NCBI RefSeq assembly: GCF_016801865.2 | Contig: NC_068938.1 | Coordinates: 195,394,429 to 195,458,428, forward strand | DNA: 64,000 nt | DNA from: Culex pipiens pallens | Lineage: Eukaryota; Arthropoda; Insecta; Diptera; Culicidae | Direction: 5' to 3' | In this document: in pieces, positions 35,218-47,669 of the stretch | How the letters are laid out: each line of letters starts with the position of its first letter | How positions within the stretch are numbered: the first letter of the stretch is position 1 | Notes under the pieces: generated by a model | What the model saw: only the letters and a program-made list of their open reading frames with translations | The model's database searches: none | What the model was told of the DNA's origin: nothing | Position numbers and translations under genes: made by a program

Positions 35218-36179
35218 TATGAAAAGCCCAATGCACTGTTTACAAAAAAATAGTCAGAAGAAGTTTTTTTTATGTTAAAAACTTGCATCTGAAAACATAA
35301 AAGAACTATGAAAACAAGTGATATATTGGTGTTTTTTTTTCTGAAAATATATAAATGTACTAGAGTCTAACTTATTTACTTAAATTGATTGTTTTGTTTG
35401 ATTTGGGGTTAACATTAATAAGCATGGGTACCATAAACCAGATGACTGATTGAAGATGATTTTGCAAAACGAAAGTATGACTGAATACGAATGAAAAAAG
35501 CGTAAATCATACAGCTGGTGTAATCGTCTATTTGAAATGCTAAATTGCATATTTTTAGATTCCATTTTATTTTTGCCAATAAATAATTCTAGATTACTTT
35601 TCCAAAACCACCAATGCGCCATGGGTTTCCTATGTACATAGGACCTTTTCAAAAAGCAAGCGAGAATTACAATTTGCAAGAAGTTTTTCTCAAAAATAGT
35701 TTTAAGGATAATATCTCAAAAATTAACACCATGGATGTTTTCAATAAGACCCATTATCTTTAAAAAAACGGGAATTGACATGTTTTGAATATCCAATTGA
35801 TAAAAAGTGATATGTTCACATAACAATATTTTTTAACATACCTTGTAAATGATCTCTAAATCCATCCAATCAATTCCCTATGATGAATACTATAATATGA
35901 TGATGGTTGTCCAGAAATGTCTGTCCTGTGAAAGAGAAGAGAACACAAAGTATCAATTCTAAAATGAAAACCCAAATCATTTTTGTAAAGATACTCCGCC
36001 TTTACAATAATTATTAAATGTAACTACTACAAAATGTGAGCAAACAATACTTATCTGAATAAAAACGAGAATTCCGTTGTCAAAATGACCGGAATTGTCC
36101 AATGCAAATGATGGCTATCGGAACGATGGAGGCCCCAAAATCTTCCGGTGGAAGATGGTGCTGCTAAATAGGTAGGACC

Positions 36180-37395
36180 CGCCAAAGGGGGATCGAAAAA
36201 TAAAATAAGTATAAAAATTAAATTACAATCAATAGTTTCAACATTTAAATGAAACAACTCTTTTAAAGTACATTATATACCTTTCCAGTTCTTTTGCAAT
36301 CATAAATTTCCAAAATGTGTGATTTCTAAAGTTTTTTTTATTTTTTGCAAATATTATTATTATAAGGCCGATGCAAATATTTAAAAAAGTTTTTGTCCCT
36401 CGGCCCTGGCCGAGGTCAAGGGGGGGGGGGCAAAAAAATAAAAAAAAATATTTAAATTTAAATAACAAGCCATAGTCTTCACATTTAAATGAAAAAAGTG
36501 TTTTAAAATGCATTTTACACTAGTTCAGTTGTTTTGCAATCATTAGTTTTCAAAAAATCTAAGATCTGACAAAAACAAAAATTGTATCGAAAAAAAAGAT
36601 TTTGCATCGAAAATTTTCAAAAAATCTTAAGATTTTTTAATATACCCAAACATGCTAAAAATTATTTGGAAGAATGTATTTTAATTTGATTTCAGCTGGT
36701 TGCACTTGAATTTTCATTGAAATTTTGAATTTTATTGTAAAAATATTTTGTTTGCCCCCTGATTTTTCGGGCCAATTTTGAAGGGGGGTGACAAAAACTT
36801 TTAAAAATATTTGTACCAGCCAAATTACTTTAAAAAATAAGTATTTTTAAACGAGCCCTACCTTGCTAAATATGATTATCAATGCGTTTTATATTGTTTT
36901 CAGTTGATAAGACTTCTATTTTCTTTAAAATGGCTTATTTGAACATAAAGGAATCGATGGACAAAGATCATACATATAAAGAAAATACAAAAAAATAACT
37001 TGGCACAAATGCACCTTACCTTATTGTTGGCCATGTAGAGGATCTTGACCTTTTTTTAAAAAAAAAAATGGGAAAAAACCTAATAGTTTTTCTCCAAAGT
37101 TTGTATGGAGAATTAGGGCGATTCGTTGCTCTTGCATACTGCTAAAAATTGCATGCTACTTGCAACTTACATACAAACTTTGGAGAAAAACCATTCGGCC
37201 CAGTCTAAATATTATTGAAAAATTCAAAATGCACGTGTTTCTGGGGACACCAAAGTTCATGCTACCCCTCGAGTTGAGTCTGCACAGAAATTTTGTCAGT
37301 CGGTGTAATGAAACGATCATAAGACTGATACAAATTTTATTTAAAGTTTTTGTCACCTTCCCCTTTATTCCCCTTTCACTTTGTTTGATATTGCA
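36180..37395. repeat. K-type repeat copies, present in E1 only
   Basis: Two successive copies of ATAGTYTTCACATTTAAATG and CAATCATTAGTTTTC-type sequence (36228, 36472), each followed by a G-run-containing block (36420; 36785) and GTACCAGCC. The mirror location in E4 (~52745-53105) has instead a 222-bp MITE, so the two arms diverged by different insertions. Confidence 0.65.
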
Positions 37396-40300
37396 AGTTA
37401 CATACATCATCAGTTTTTCAATGTAATATTAACAACTTTTTGTTGGAAAAAGTTACATTGACTTTAACATAATCTACTTCTAAAAAAATCAATTTATAAA
37501 CTTAAAAACGATTCATGCCCAAATTCTTTAAAACACTGAAATAATAAAAGCAAATCAAATATTGAAGAAAGGTGATGTTCTTTCTTCAGTTGAATTATTC
37601 GCTCAAAACCAAAATCTTTCTTTGAATTAAACAGTTTCTAAAGGTACTTCTCATCTCAGTTTAGGACAACTACTAAACCAATATAATACTGCAACAACGT
37701 GAAATTTAAAAAAAATCTCTTTACGAGAACGTCTTTAAAAATACTAAAACAATGATTCGCACAAAATATTCTAGTGACTTCCCAGAAAAAGATTTTCGAA
37801 GCCATCTGTGATCAATATATCTTGGTGTTTCAATTCAATTAATATAAAAGTTATGACTGCATTGATTTGGTTTTAAAAAAAAATATTCGCAAAAGTAACA
37901 AAATAAAGTTCGAACAGTGATAGGTTCACTTTAAAATAATATTTTTCATACATACCTGGTTAATCCTCTTCAAATCCATCCAACCAAAGCACGATTGCAT
38001 CGCAGCTAATTTGTCTAATTAAACAAAATGCCAGATGCTGAATGTCCCGAAGCATGTCCAGGTTGTGGTCCTGTTAAAGAAAACAAAACACAAAGTATCA
38101 ATTCTCAAACAGAATTTCCAGGGTTTTTTTTTTATCAAATAATCCAACATGATATTATAAAAAAATAGTAAAGGAAAGCAAATAATACTTATCTGAGTCA
38201 AAAAATCGTTGAAATACTTCTTCCTGCTAAGTATTTAGAAGCAGCATGTACCATCGATTCAGATGGACTCCACTCTCCACCTTCACCGGGAAACTGCTCG
38301 CGGATAGAAGCAATGTCACATTGTCAAGTCCATGCCCCTGCCACACACTCACAACAATCAATTAAAAACGTAAACAAACCCCAAAACACAGTCACATGAA
38401 CAATCGCAGGCCGCAGCCAGCACCAACGCGGATTTGTCAGTTTTTCTTTCGCTCACCCCCTCCGGAAACACCAAGAAAGTTTCATCCAGTTGTAATCACC
38501 CGTTCACCAAGAATACGTCAAACGTAAACAAACACACACGCACACAATCGCGCATTCGCGAAAACAATGTTCCCCCACAAATCAGGATTCCAATTACGCG
38601 ACACCAAAACCAAAACAAACTTAACCAGCTGTGTTTTCCTTCACCGAGAACTCCCGTGTTCTGTCAAATTCACCGAAATAGTTCCGGCGTTGATCCGTGT
38701 CAAGACAGCACCTGCAGGAGGAGGAGGAGGAAGGAGGCCAAGTGACATTGAGGGCAAGAGGATTCCTCTTCTGGGGTCAGCTGCTTGGCCTGAACATTCC
38801 TTGCATCCGCCTACACTGAGCGGAACTTTTTCTTCGCCCCAGCCACCAAAACAGAAGCAATCACTTAACCACAACATATCGCGGCTCCCAAACGCCACGG
38901 ACCGAACGAACACACACTCCCTCGATTACAGAACGTACTCACAACCCGCGGCGATTCGCGGACTACAATTTATCCGCGGAAAACTACTGCGCGAAAACGT
39001 AAACAAACCAGCCCGCCACGAACGCAAAAGCTGTCTGTCTGCCGATTGCCGATTCCTGTCACGACATGTCTCGCGCGTTGCGTGCGAGCAGTGAACGAAA
39101 GAAGAGAGAAGAGAGAGAGAGCGAGCGCGTGGGCTCATTTTTGCACTTTTCGATGAAATTTTATGTGCGGTAAAATAATTTTAATGTGATTAGTTTAACT
39201 AGTGTATTTAAAGTAAATTAAAGTGAAAAAAACTCAATAAAAATTTCCATTAACAAATCTGGCATTTTGCGGAGGAGTGAAAATTTTGCTAAGTCCAACG
39301 AAAACATGATGAAAAATAATTGTATCATCTCATAATTGACAGGTCGGTTTTTTTTCTAAGTCCCAAAATAATTGGGCATTCGAAATTTTGCTAAGTCCAG
39401 CGAAAACAAGATAAAACTAGAAAATATCATCTCATGATGGAGAGGTCGATTTTTTTCTAAGTCCCAAAATAATTTGGCTTTCCAAATTTTTACTAAGTCC
39501 AGCGAAAACTTAATCAAACATCAAAATATCATCTCATGATAGACGGGTCGAAATTTTTTCAAAGTCCCAAATAAATTTATTTTCGAAATTCTGCTAAGTC
39601 CAAAAATATCAAATAAAAATGAAAATAAAACATTTGATGATCCACTGTCTAGGAACATAAAAAGTATCATGAAATTCGGCGGCAATTTTTTTAGTTTTTG
39701 GAACAAACAAAAATCATGCCATGTTCACAAAAACAACTCAAGTTATTTTTTTGTTCGTCCCATGATGCGACTTTCTGCCCGGGTCTACAGTTGATATTGA
39801 GCTGTTAGTGGTAGTTGTTTTAGACTTAGCAAAAATTTCGATAATTTTATTTTTTCCAAATTTTTACCCGAACATCATGAAATGATTATTTTGACTTTAT
39901 TTCAAATTTATACTGGACTTAGCAAAATTTGCAGTCACTGACAGAATTTTCAATTTTAAAGCTTGATTTTATTTATGCTGGACTTTGAAATTTTTGCGTA
40001 TATTTTCCAATTCTTTACTTTTTACAGAAAAAGCATTTTTTTGGAACTTAGAAAATTTTCGGGAGGTTGGAAACATGATAAATTATTTTGATGTTTATTT
40101 TTGCTTTGAACCAAAATTTCGGAAAAATCGACGAAATTACAGGAAATTTTTGTCCGATTTTTACAAAAACATCAGGTTGTTCCTAAAATAATGTCCCTAA
40201 CAAAACGTCTTCATTGAAATTTTGAAATTCGAAAATCGGTTTTTAATAATTATTGATATACCCCCTACAAAAATCGTTCCGGCACTTAGAAAATTTACGG

Positions 40301-42299
40301 GATCCGTATCACGACAAGATTTTTGGTAGAATTTATTTGATTTTTTGGACTTAGCAAAATTTTGGCTTTTGGCCACCCGGGCAGAAAGTCGCCCGGGCAG
40401 AAAGTCGCATCATGGGACGAACAAAAAAATAACTTGAGTTGTTTTTGATATCATGGCATGTTTGATATTTGTTCCAAAAACTCTTAAAATGCGCGCCGAA
40501 ATTTATGTTCCTTTCTATGTTTGTAGACCTTTTATCATCAGTTGATAAATTTTCATTTTCTCATGATATTACCGGACTTAGAAAAAAATCGAAAGCCGAA
40601 TTATTTTGGGACTTAGAAAAAAAATTGACCTCTTTATCATGAGATGATATTATTTTGTTTTATCATGTTTTCACTGGACTTAGCAAAATTTCGAAAGCCA
40701 AATTATTTTGGGACTTAGAAAAAATTTCGAAATCTTTATCATGAGATGATATTATTTTGTTTTATCTTGTTTTTGCTGGACTTAGCAGAATTTCGAAAGC
40801 CAAATTATTTTGGGACTTAGAAAAAATTTCGACCTCTTTATCATGAGATGATATTTTATAGTTTTATCTTGTTTTTGTTGGACTTAGCAAAATTTTCACT
40901 CCTCGACAAAATTTCACTTTTCCTACACTTAGAATATTTTTGAAAACCCGAGATTATGAGATGATTTACAAGGTTAAATTTTTTTCAATCGGGACTTAGC
41001 TAAAATGGCAGTTTTGTTAATGGACATTTTTATTGACTTTTTTCCACTTTAATTTACTTTAAATACACTAGTTAAACTAATCACATTAAAAAGTATTTTA
41101 CCGCATATAAAATTTCAACGCAAAGCGCAAAAATGAGCCCACGCGCTCGCTCACTCTTTCTTTTCTCTCTTCTTTCGTTCCCTGCTCGCACGCAACGCGC
41201 GAGACATGTCGTGACAGGAATCGGCAATCGGCCGGCAGACAGACAGCTTTTGCGTTCGTGGCGGGCTGGTTTGTTTACGTTTTCGCGCAGTAGTTTTCCA
41301 CGGATAAATTGTAGTCCGCGAATCGCCGCGGGTTGTGAGTACGTTCTGTGGCCGAGGGAGTGTGTGTTCGTCCGTTCCGTGGCGTTCGGGAGCCGTGATA
41401 TGTTGTGTTTAAGTGATTGTTTGTGTTTTGGTGGCTGGGGGGCGAAGAAAAAGTTTCGCTCCGTGTTGACGGGTGCAAGGAAAGTTTCGGCCAAGCCGCT
41501 GCACCAGAAAAGTAATTCTCTTGCCCAAGATGCTGCTGTGGATTAACGAGGAAAGGATTTTGGCGGATTCGCCAGGACAAGGGACAAGGGTTTGTTTACG
41601 TTTTTGGTGCAGTAGTTTTCCACTGATTAACAACAGCCTGCGAATCGCTGCGGGTTGTAAGTGCGTATTTTGGCCGTGGGAATGTGCGTTCGTTGGTGTC
41701 GTTTTATGTGAGAGTTGCGAAATGTTGTTATTTATGTGAAAGTTGATGTTTTTGTGGCTCGTTGGAGAAGAAAAAGTTACGTTAGCGGGCCGCAGTTCGA
41801 AGAATCGAAATCCTCCTGCCTGCATGTCGCTGGTCATCATTCCTCCTCCTCCTCCAGCAGGTGCTATCAAGACGCGGATCAACGTCGGAATGATTTTGGC
41901 GAATTTGACAGTTCTCGGTGGAGGAAAACAGCAGTTTCGATTTGTTTTGGTTTTTTGTCGTCGCGTTATCAGAATCGCGATTTGTGGAGGAAACGTATTT
42001 GGTCCGTGTGTTTTCGCGAGTGTGCGTGTGATTGTTTACGTTTCTGAACCTTCCTCTTGTGATTCCGGAGGAGATGATTAAATTGTGTGGCTCGCAAGCA
42101 GTTTCACGGAGGAAGATGAGTCCACTTGAAGTGGCTACAGATGTTGGTTCTACTAGTCAACCGACAAATATTTTTCGACGATTTTTAAAACTCAGATAAG
42201 TATTGCTTGTTTTCTTTTTCTTTGTTTACTTTTGATTTTTTAATTATTCCATAAATTTTGTTTGAGAATTGATGCTTTGTGTTTTATTTTCTCTTACAG

Positions 42300-42425
42300 A
42301 TCTACCAACGGGCATTTTCTGGACATTCGGCTTCTAGAATTTTGTTTACTTTGACCAATCAGCTGCAAAAATGGATTGTGCTGCAATCATATGCTCTCTG
42401 GATGCATTTGAAGAGGATTAACAAG
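42300..42425 (+). other. Exon-like module in E2
   Basis: Bounded by a strong acceptor (TTTTATTTTCTCTTACAG) and a strong donor (AACAAG/GTAAGTACG). It is upstream of nothing codable: the 126-nt exon has stops. The mirror copy in E3 is 48323-48448 (minus strand), with the same splice sites. Likely a non-coding 5' exon of the element's former transcript. Confidence 0.55.
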
Positions 42426-42988
42426 GTAAGTACGAGAATTATTATTTCAAAGTGAACCTATCACTTCAGTTTAGAAATTCTTTCAAACATTTCAATGTTT
42501 GTTTAAGTTCAGTTTTTCATTCTGTTATTTATGCTGATTTTGAATACACATTATTGACTTTTGACAGATTGATATAAAATTCTGAAAATAAATTATTTAT
42601 TGATAAGGATTGCATATATTTTTTAGATTCTTTCCTTTAAAGACCATATTTTTGTTTATTTTTTGTTGTTTGGGAATTTTATAAATTTAAATGTTTGTAT
42701 AAGACCGAGCCACGTAGCCCAGTTGTAACGCTTCCGCCTTGACAATATTTACAAATTTCTACACTTTCAAATAGGTTTGCTAGAATTTCAGGAAAAATTT
42801 CAGCGGCCAATGCAAATAAATTAGTGCATTATTGATTTGTTTAGTTCAATTGTACAGATTTTCGTAGCTTTTTCTTTGACTTGGCTTTACAAAAAGTTTG
42901 ATTTGTTTTAATATTGTTAGTAGTATGCAATTTTGGATGTAATTTTTTGTTGCCCCCTGATTTTTCGGGCAAACTTCGAAGGGAGGAG

Positions 42989-45294
42989 CATGAGCATGAG
43001 CATGAGCATGAGCATGAGCATGAGCATGAGCATGAGCATGAGCATGAGCATGAGCATGGTTGACTGCCAATGAGCTGCTACTCCGTTATTGACGGATCAG
43101 CTGAAGTTACACAATGAACCAACAGATGAATAGTGGGAGCTAATCATCCTCACTGTATAACCCCTGAAGATCTCTGCTTTAAGTCAATACCGGCGCCCCC
43201 CCAAGGAGATGCAGTTCAACAAAGGTAGGAATGTTAGTCCGATAGTTGAAGTTGCAGACTCATCAGACACAGAGTTTGTCGCTCTATACCTGTTGACACC
43301 GCATGAGACCGTTGAATCCACAGCATCTCCTTCAAGCATCACGGGAAGTGGGGGAATTGTGTTAGTAGGGGAAGGAAAGGGAAGGTCAGGATTCATCTTG
43401 GTAGATGATATGACCAGAAAGTGAAACAATCGTTGCCTTCCGAGCTAAGACGCTATGAGAAGGTCTTATCAATCGCGTATTGTTTTACTTCTTACCGCCG
43501 GCGTGCCATCCGAGCAACGATGCTTTGGGAAGGACTTTCAAAACGAAATGAATTTTGAATTAACGTATTATTCGGTGATGTACAATTTAGGATAGATCAG
43601 GATTCATTTTTGTAAGATGATATGACCAAAAAGTGAAACATTATCGCTGCCTACCGAGTTGCGACGCTTTGAGAAGGACTTATCAATTCCTCAATCGCGT
43701 ATTATGTTTAACTTCTTACCGCCGGCGTGCCATCCGAGCAACGATGCTATGGGATGGGCTTTCAAAACGAAATGAAAATATAACATATAATTCAACGACG
43801 CGAATCTCTATTTCAATGCTTTCCCGATCTATTTCTCGCGGGTTCGCGCGCGCCTATTCACACTTCGATCGATCCAACGAACACCACACGACTGATGGCC
43901 CAACTTCTCTGGGTACACTGCAACCCCCTTTTCAATGATTTCGAGAACTTTCTACCACTTTCCCGCGGGCTCGCGCGCGTCGATTCACTCTCCGATCGAT
44001 CCAACGAACACCACACGACTGATGGCCCAACTTCTCTGGGTACACTGCAACCCCCTTTTCAATGATTTCGAGAACTTTCTACCACTTTCCCGCGGGCTCG
44101 CGCGCGTCGATTCAACCTCCGATCGATCCAACGAACACCACACGACTGATGGTCCAACTTCTCTAGGCACACTGCGACCCCCTTTTCAATGATTTCGAGA
44201 ACTTTCTACCACTTTCCCGCGGGCTCGCGCGCGTCGATTCAACCTCCGATCGATCCAACGAACACCACACGACTGATGGTCCAACTTCTCTAGGCACACT
44301 GCGACCCCCTTTTCAATGATTTCGAGAACTTTCTACCACTTTCCCGCGGGCTCGCGCGCGTCGATTCAACCTCCGATCGATCCAACGAACACCACACGAC
44401 TGATGGTCCAACTTCTCTAGGCACACTGCGACCCCCTTTTCAATGATTTCGAGAACTTTCTACCACTTTCCCGCGGGCTCGCGCGCGTCGATTCACTCTC
44501 CGATCGATCCAACGAACACCACACGACTGATGGCCCAACTTCTCTAGGCACACTGCGACCCCCTTTTCAATGATTTCGAGAACTTTCTACCACTTTCCCG
44601 CGGGCTCGCGCGCGTCGATTCAACCTCCGATCGATCCAACGAACACCACACGACTGATGGTCCAACTTCTCTAGGCACACTGCGACCCCCTTTTCAATGA
44701 TTTCGAGAACTTTCTACCACTTTCCCGCGGGCTCGCGCGCGTCGATTCACTCTCCGATCGATCCAACGAACACCACACGACTGATGGCCCAACTTCTCTG
44801 GGTACACTGCAACCCCCTTTTCAATGATTTCGAGAACTTTCTACCACTTTCCCGCGGGCTCGCGCGCGTCGATTCAACCTCCGATCGATCCAACGAACAC
44901 CACACGACTGATGGTCCAACTTCTCTAGGCACACTGCGACCCCCTTTTCAATGATTTCGAGAACTTTCTACCACTTTCCCGCGGGCTCGCGCGCGTCGAT
45001 TCACTCTCCGATCGATCCAACGAACACCACACGACTGATGGCCCAACTTCTCTAGGCACACTGCGACCCCCTTTTCAATGATTTCGAGAACTTTCTACCA
45101 CTTTCCCGCGGGCTCGCGCGCGTCGATTCAACCTCCGATCGATCCAACGAACACCACACGACTGATGGTCCAACTTCTCTAGGCACACTGCGACCCCCTT
45201 TTCAATGATTTCGAGAACTTTCTACCACTTTCCCGCGGGCTCGCGCGCGTCGATTCAACCTCCGATCGATCCAACGAACACCACACGACTGATC
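42989..45294 (-). mobile_element. Hexamer-tailed retroposon, copy 3
   Basis: It interrupts E2 with a 24-bp TSD (42965-42988 and 45295-45318; begins TCGGGCAAACTTCGAAGG). The intact site is in E3 at ~47755-47778. The 3' tail (CATGAG)n at 42989-43058 is on the plus strand, so the element runs on the minus strand. Its body carries CTCCGTTATTGACGG, AATGTTAGTCCGATA, GGTCAGGATTCATC and three CCGAGCAACGATGC-type internal repeats, and its 5' part is a 127-bp tandem array. A 71-codon plus-strand frame (43209-43424) is not conserved in copy 2. No RT is encoded. Confidence 0.88.
43817..45293 (-). repeat. 127-bp tandem monomers (~11.5 copies)
   Basis: CCCGCGGGCTCGCGCGCGTC recurs every 127 bp (43962, 44089, 44216 and onward). 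The units differ by paired variants (CACTCTCC/CAACCTCC; GGCCCAACTTCTCTGGG/GGTCCAACTTCTCTAGG), and the first unit is the most diverged. On the minus strand each monomer carries ATCAGTCGTGTGG, which holds an arthropod initiator (TCAGT). The 5' end of the retroposon starts within three bases of one such initiator. The monomers therefore resemble LINE promoter monomers. ORFs of 85 codons occur because the repeat lacks stops. Confidence 0.9.
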
Positions 45295-45403
45295 TCGGGC
45301 AAACTTCGAAGGGAGGAGTGACAAAAACTTTAAATAAAATGTGTACCAGCCTTACTTATTCACACTAAACTTTGAATTAATTCGAATTATAAGCCAAATG
45401 ATA

Positions 45404-45999
45404 CAGTCATTCCACATATTCGGAACACTTTTGTGATAATTTGTGCATCTTTTCTGTATTTTTAGGACCTTTATTTGGACATTCTTTTGCTATTTCATTA
45501 ATATAAGCAGTACTTTTAAAACAAAAAAACTGCATTTCGAGACTATTTTATTCAGAGCAGCAAATCGCTGCTTCCAAATTGCCTGTTCCATAATTGTGGG
45601 ATGTTATTGTGCCTCCCACAATTGTGGAACACCTGAATTTAACTGATATTTTCACAAAAAAAGTTAGCAGACCATTCATAAAACATTACTAAGCATGAGT
45701 TTTACTGGTTTCCGAATGTGAAGTCATTATTTTTATAAAAATATGTACCCCTGGAGCGATAAAAAAGATTGTTTACATCGTTAGAAAAAAGTGTTCCGAA
45801 TTTGTAGATTTCAAGGGTCGAAGTTTTTCTTCAAAAACTTGATATAAAACGATAAAATTTGCAGTTGTTCGATACAGCATTCGAAAGATCGCAAAAACAG
45901 CTGTCAAATGAAGGTAAAAGCGATGTTCAATTATCGATTTTCTATGATTTTTTGAATATTGGTCGATCTGTAAACTGTTCCTAATATGAGGGATGACTG
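45404..45999. mobile_element. MITE CAGTCATTCC...GGATGACTG, TA TSD (in E2)
   Basis: TIRs of ~25 bp (CAGTCATTCCACATATTCGG and the inverse CCTAATATGAGGGATGACTG), flanked by TA. The same insertion is in E3 (47051-47669), so it predates the E2/E3 inverted duplication. Confidence 0.88.
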
Positions 46000-47050
46000 T
46001 ATACAAATATTTAAAAAAAAATTAAGATTGTCATTATGTTTAGTCTTGCAGCAGATTGTTTGCTATAGTTTTTTAATTTCAGGCTTATTTAATGAAAATA
46101 AATTTTACTAGAAAATCACATCACATTATATTGTTTTATTAAAATACAATTGAAAAACAGTCTATATGAAACTTATATCTTCTTACTGTGTATTACGCTT
46201 TCTAAAGCAACAAAATTATTACAGAAAAAAAATATCTGGAAACATCACAACTTGTTATGATACTTTTATGTTTTTGTATGATATTTTTCGCCCCATATTT
46301 TTCCAGGAAAAAAATGAACTGGTCGGGATAATTTTATGTTTATGGATGATATTTTTCCGCACCATAGCATGATAATTTGAAGTTTCCAACGCGAACTTAA
46401 GTTGATAATTTTTTGATATGCGTAGAGTAAATTATGTTCGCGTTTATGTTTGATTAACTCTTAACTGGAAGTTAACAGGTACTTGACATGTTTGTGTTTT
46501 TGCCCGGGGGGCAGAAAGTTACATCTTCCTGCAAACTTGTCATGTTCGCAAAAACACAAACATGTCAAGTACCTGTTAACTTCCAGTTAAGAGTTAATCA
46601 AACATAAACGCGAACATAATTTACTCTACGCATATCAAAAAATTATCAACTTAAGTTCGTGTTGGAAACTTCAAATTATCATGCTATGGTGCGGAAAAAT
46701 ATCATCCATAAACATAAAATTATCCCGACCAGTTCATTTTTTTCCTGGAAAAATATGGGGCGAAAAATATCATACAAAAACATAAAAGTATCATAACAAG
46801 TTGTGATGTTTCCAGATATTTTTTTTCTGTAATAATTTTGTTGCTTTAGAAAGCGTAATACACAGTAAGAAGATATAAGTTTCATATAGACTGTTTTTCA
46901 ATTGTATTTTAATAAAACAATATAATGTGATGTGATTTTCTAGTAAAATTTATTTTCATTAAATAAGCCTGAAATTAAAAAACTATAGCAAACAATCTGC
47001 TGCAAGACTAAACATAATGACAATCTTAATTTTTTTTAAATATTTGTATA

Positions 47051-47669
47051 CAGTCATCCCTCATATTAGGAACAGTTTACAGATCGACCAATATTCAAAA
47101 AATCATAGAAAATCGATAATTGAACATAATGATTCGCTTTTACCTTCATTTGACAGCTGTTTTTGCGATCTTTTGAATACTGTATCGAACAACTGCAAAT
47201 TTTATCGTTTTATATCAAGTTTTTGAAGAAAAACTTCGACCCTTGAAATCTACAAATTCGGAACACTTTTTTCTAACGATGTAAACAATCTTTTTTATCG
47301 CTCCAGGGGTACATATTTTTATAAAAATAATGACTTCACATTCGGAAACCAGTAAAACTCATGCTTAGTAATGTTTTATGAATGGTCTGCTAACTTTTTT
47401 TGTGAAAATATCAGTTAAATTCAGGTGTTCCACAATTGTGGGAGGCACAATAACATCCCACAATTATGGAACAGGCAATTTGGAAGCAGCGATTTGCTGC
47501 TCTGAATAAAATAGTCTCGAAATGCAGTTTTTTTGTTTTAAAAGTACTGCTTATATTAATGAAATAGCAAAAGAATGTCCAAATAAAGGTCCTAAAAATA
47601 CAGAAAAGATGCATTTGGCATGCTTTTGACAAATTATCACAAAAGTGTTCCGAATATGTGGAATGACTG
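47051..47669. mobile_element. MITE CAGTCATCCC...GAATGACTG, TA TSD (in E3)
   Basis: Mirror copy of the MITE in E2 with the same TIRs and TA, about 23 bp longer because E2 lost a short stretch near its outer end. Confidence 0.88.

Larger units (their letters stand above)
34611..39783 (+). mobile_element. Element E1 (CCCG-TIR family), TSD TC
   Basis: The left tip is CCCGATCAGAAAATTACATC (34611) and the right tip is GATGCGACTTTCTGCCCGGG (39783). TC lies on both sides (34609-34610, 39784-39785). The empty site ATTATCTACAG is kept at ~55645. From left to right it holds repeated TATCATCCAG motifs, two exon-like modules, a CpG-rich stretch (38.4-39.1 kb) and R-end tandem repeats around TATCATGAGATGATA. 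It mirrors E4, apart from an extra ~1.2 kb of K-type repeats at 36.2-37.4 kb. No transposase. Confidence 0.88.
40376..46501 (-). mobile_element. Element E2 (inverted relative to E1)
   Basis: The R tip CCCGGGCAGAAAGTCG is written twice in tandem at 40376 and 40392, followed by CATCATGGGACGAAC. The L tip ends at ~46508 as TTTTTGCCCGGG, and a 38-bp segment next to the L tip that E3 retains is missing between two GCA trinucleotides. CA precedes the element, and its partner CA follows E4, not E2. It contains a retroposon with a 24-bp TSD (42989-45294). Relative to E1/E4, the promoter-like module is duplicated (~323-bp period, 41270 and 41593). Confidence 0.85.

Noticed and set aside
38434..39138. 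Overlapping ORFs up to 175 codons in E1 (and equivalents in E2-E4)
   Set aside because: Open in several frames on both strands in GC-rich DNA, frames not conserved between E copies, no domain. Treated as promoter/5' region of the element.
39985..40191. 68-codon frame repeated at 56992-57198
   Set aside because: It is shared because FG is duplicated. Substitutions show no synonymous bias by eye, and the peptide is low-complexity F/N/K-rich.
43209..43424. 71-codon ORF in retroposon copy 3
   Set aside because: Copy 2 has stops in the same region and no known motif is present.
46166..46885. Identical 68-codon ORFs on opposite strands
   Set aside because: A consequence of the palindrome arms; one sequence, not two genes.
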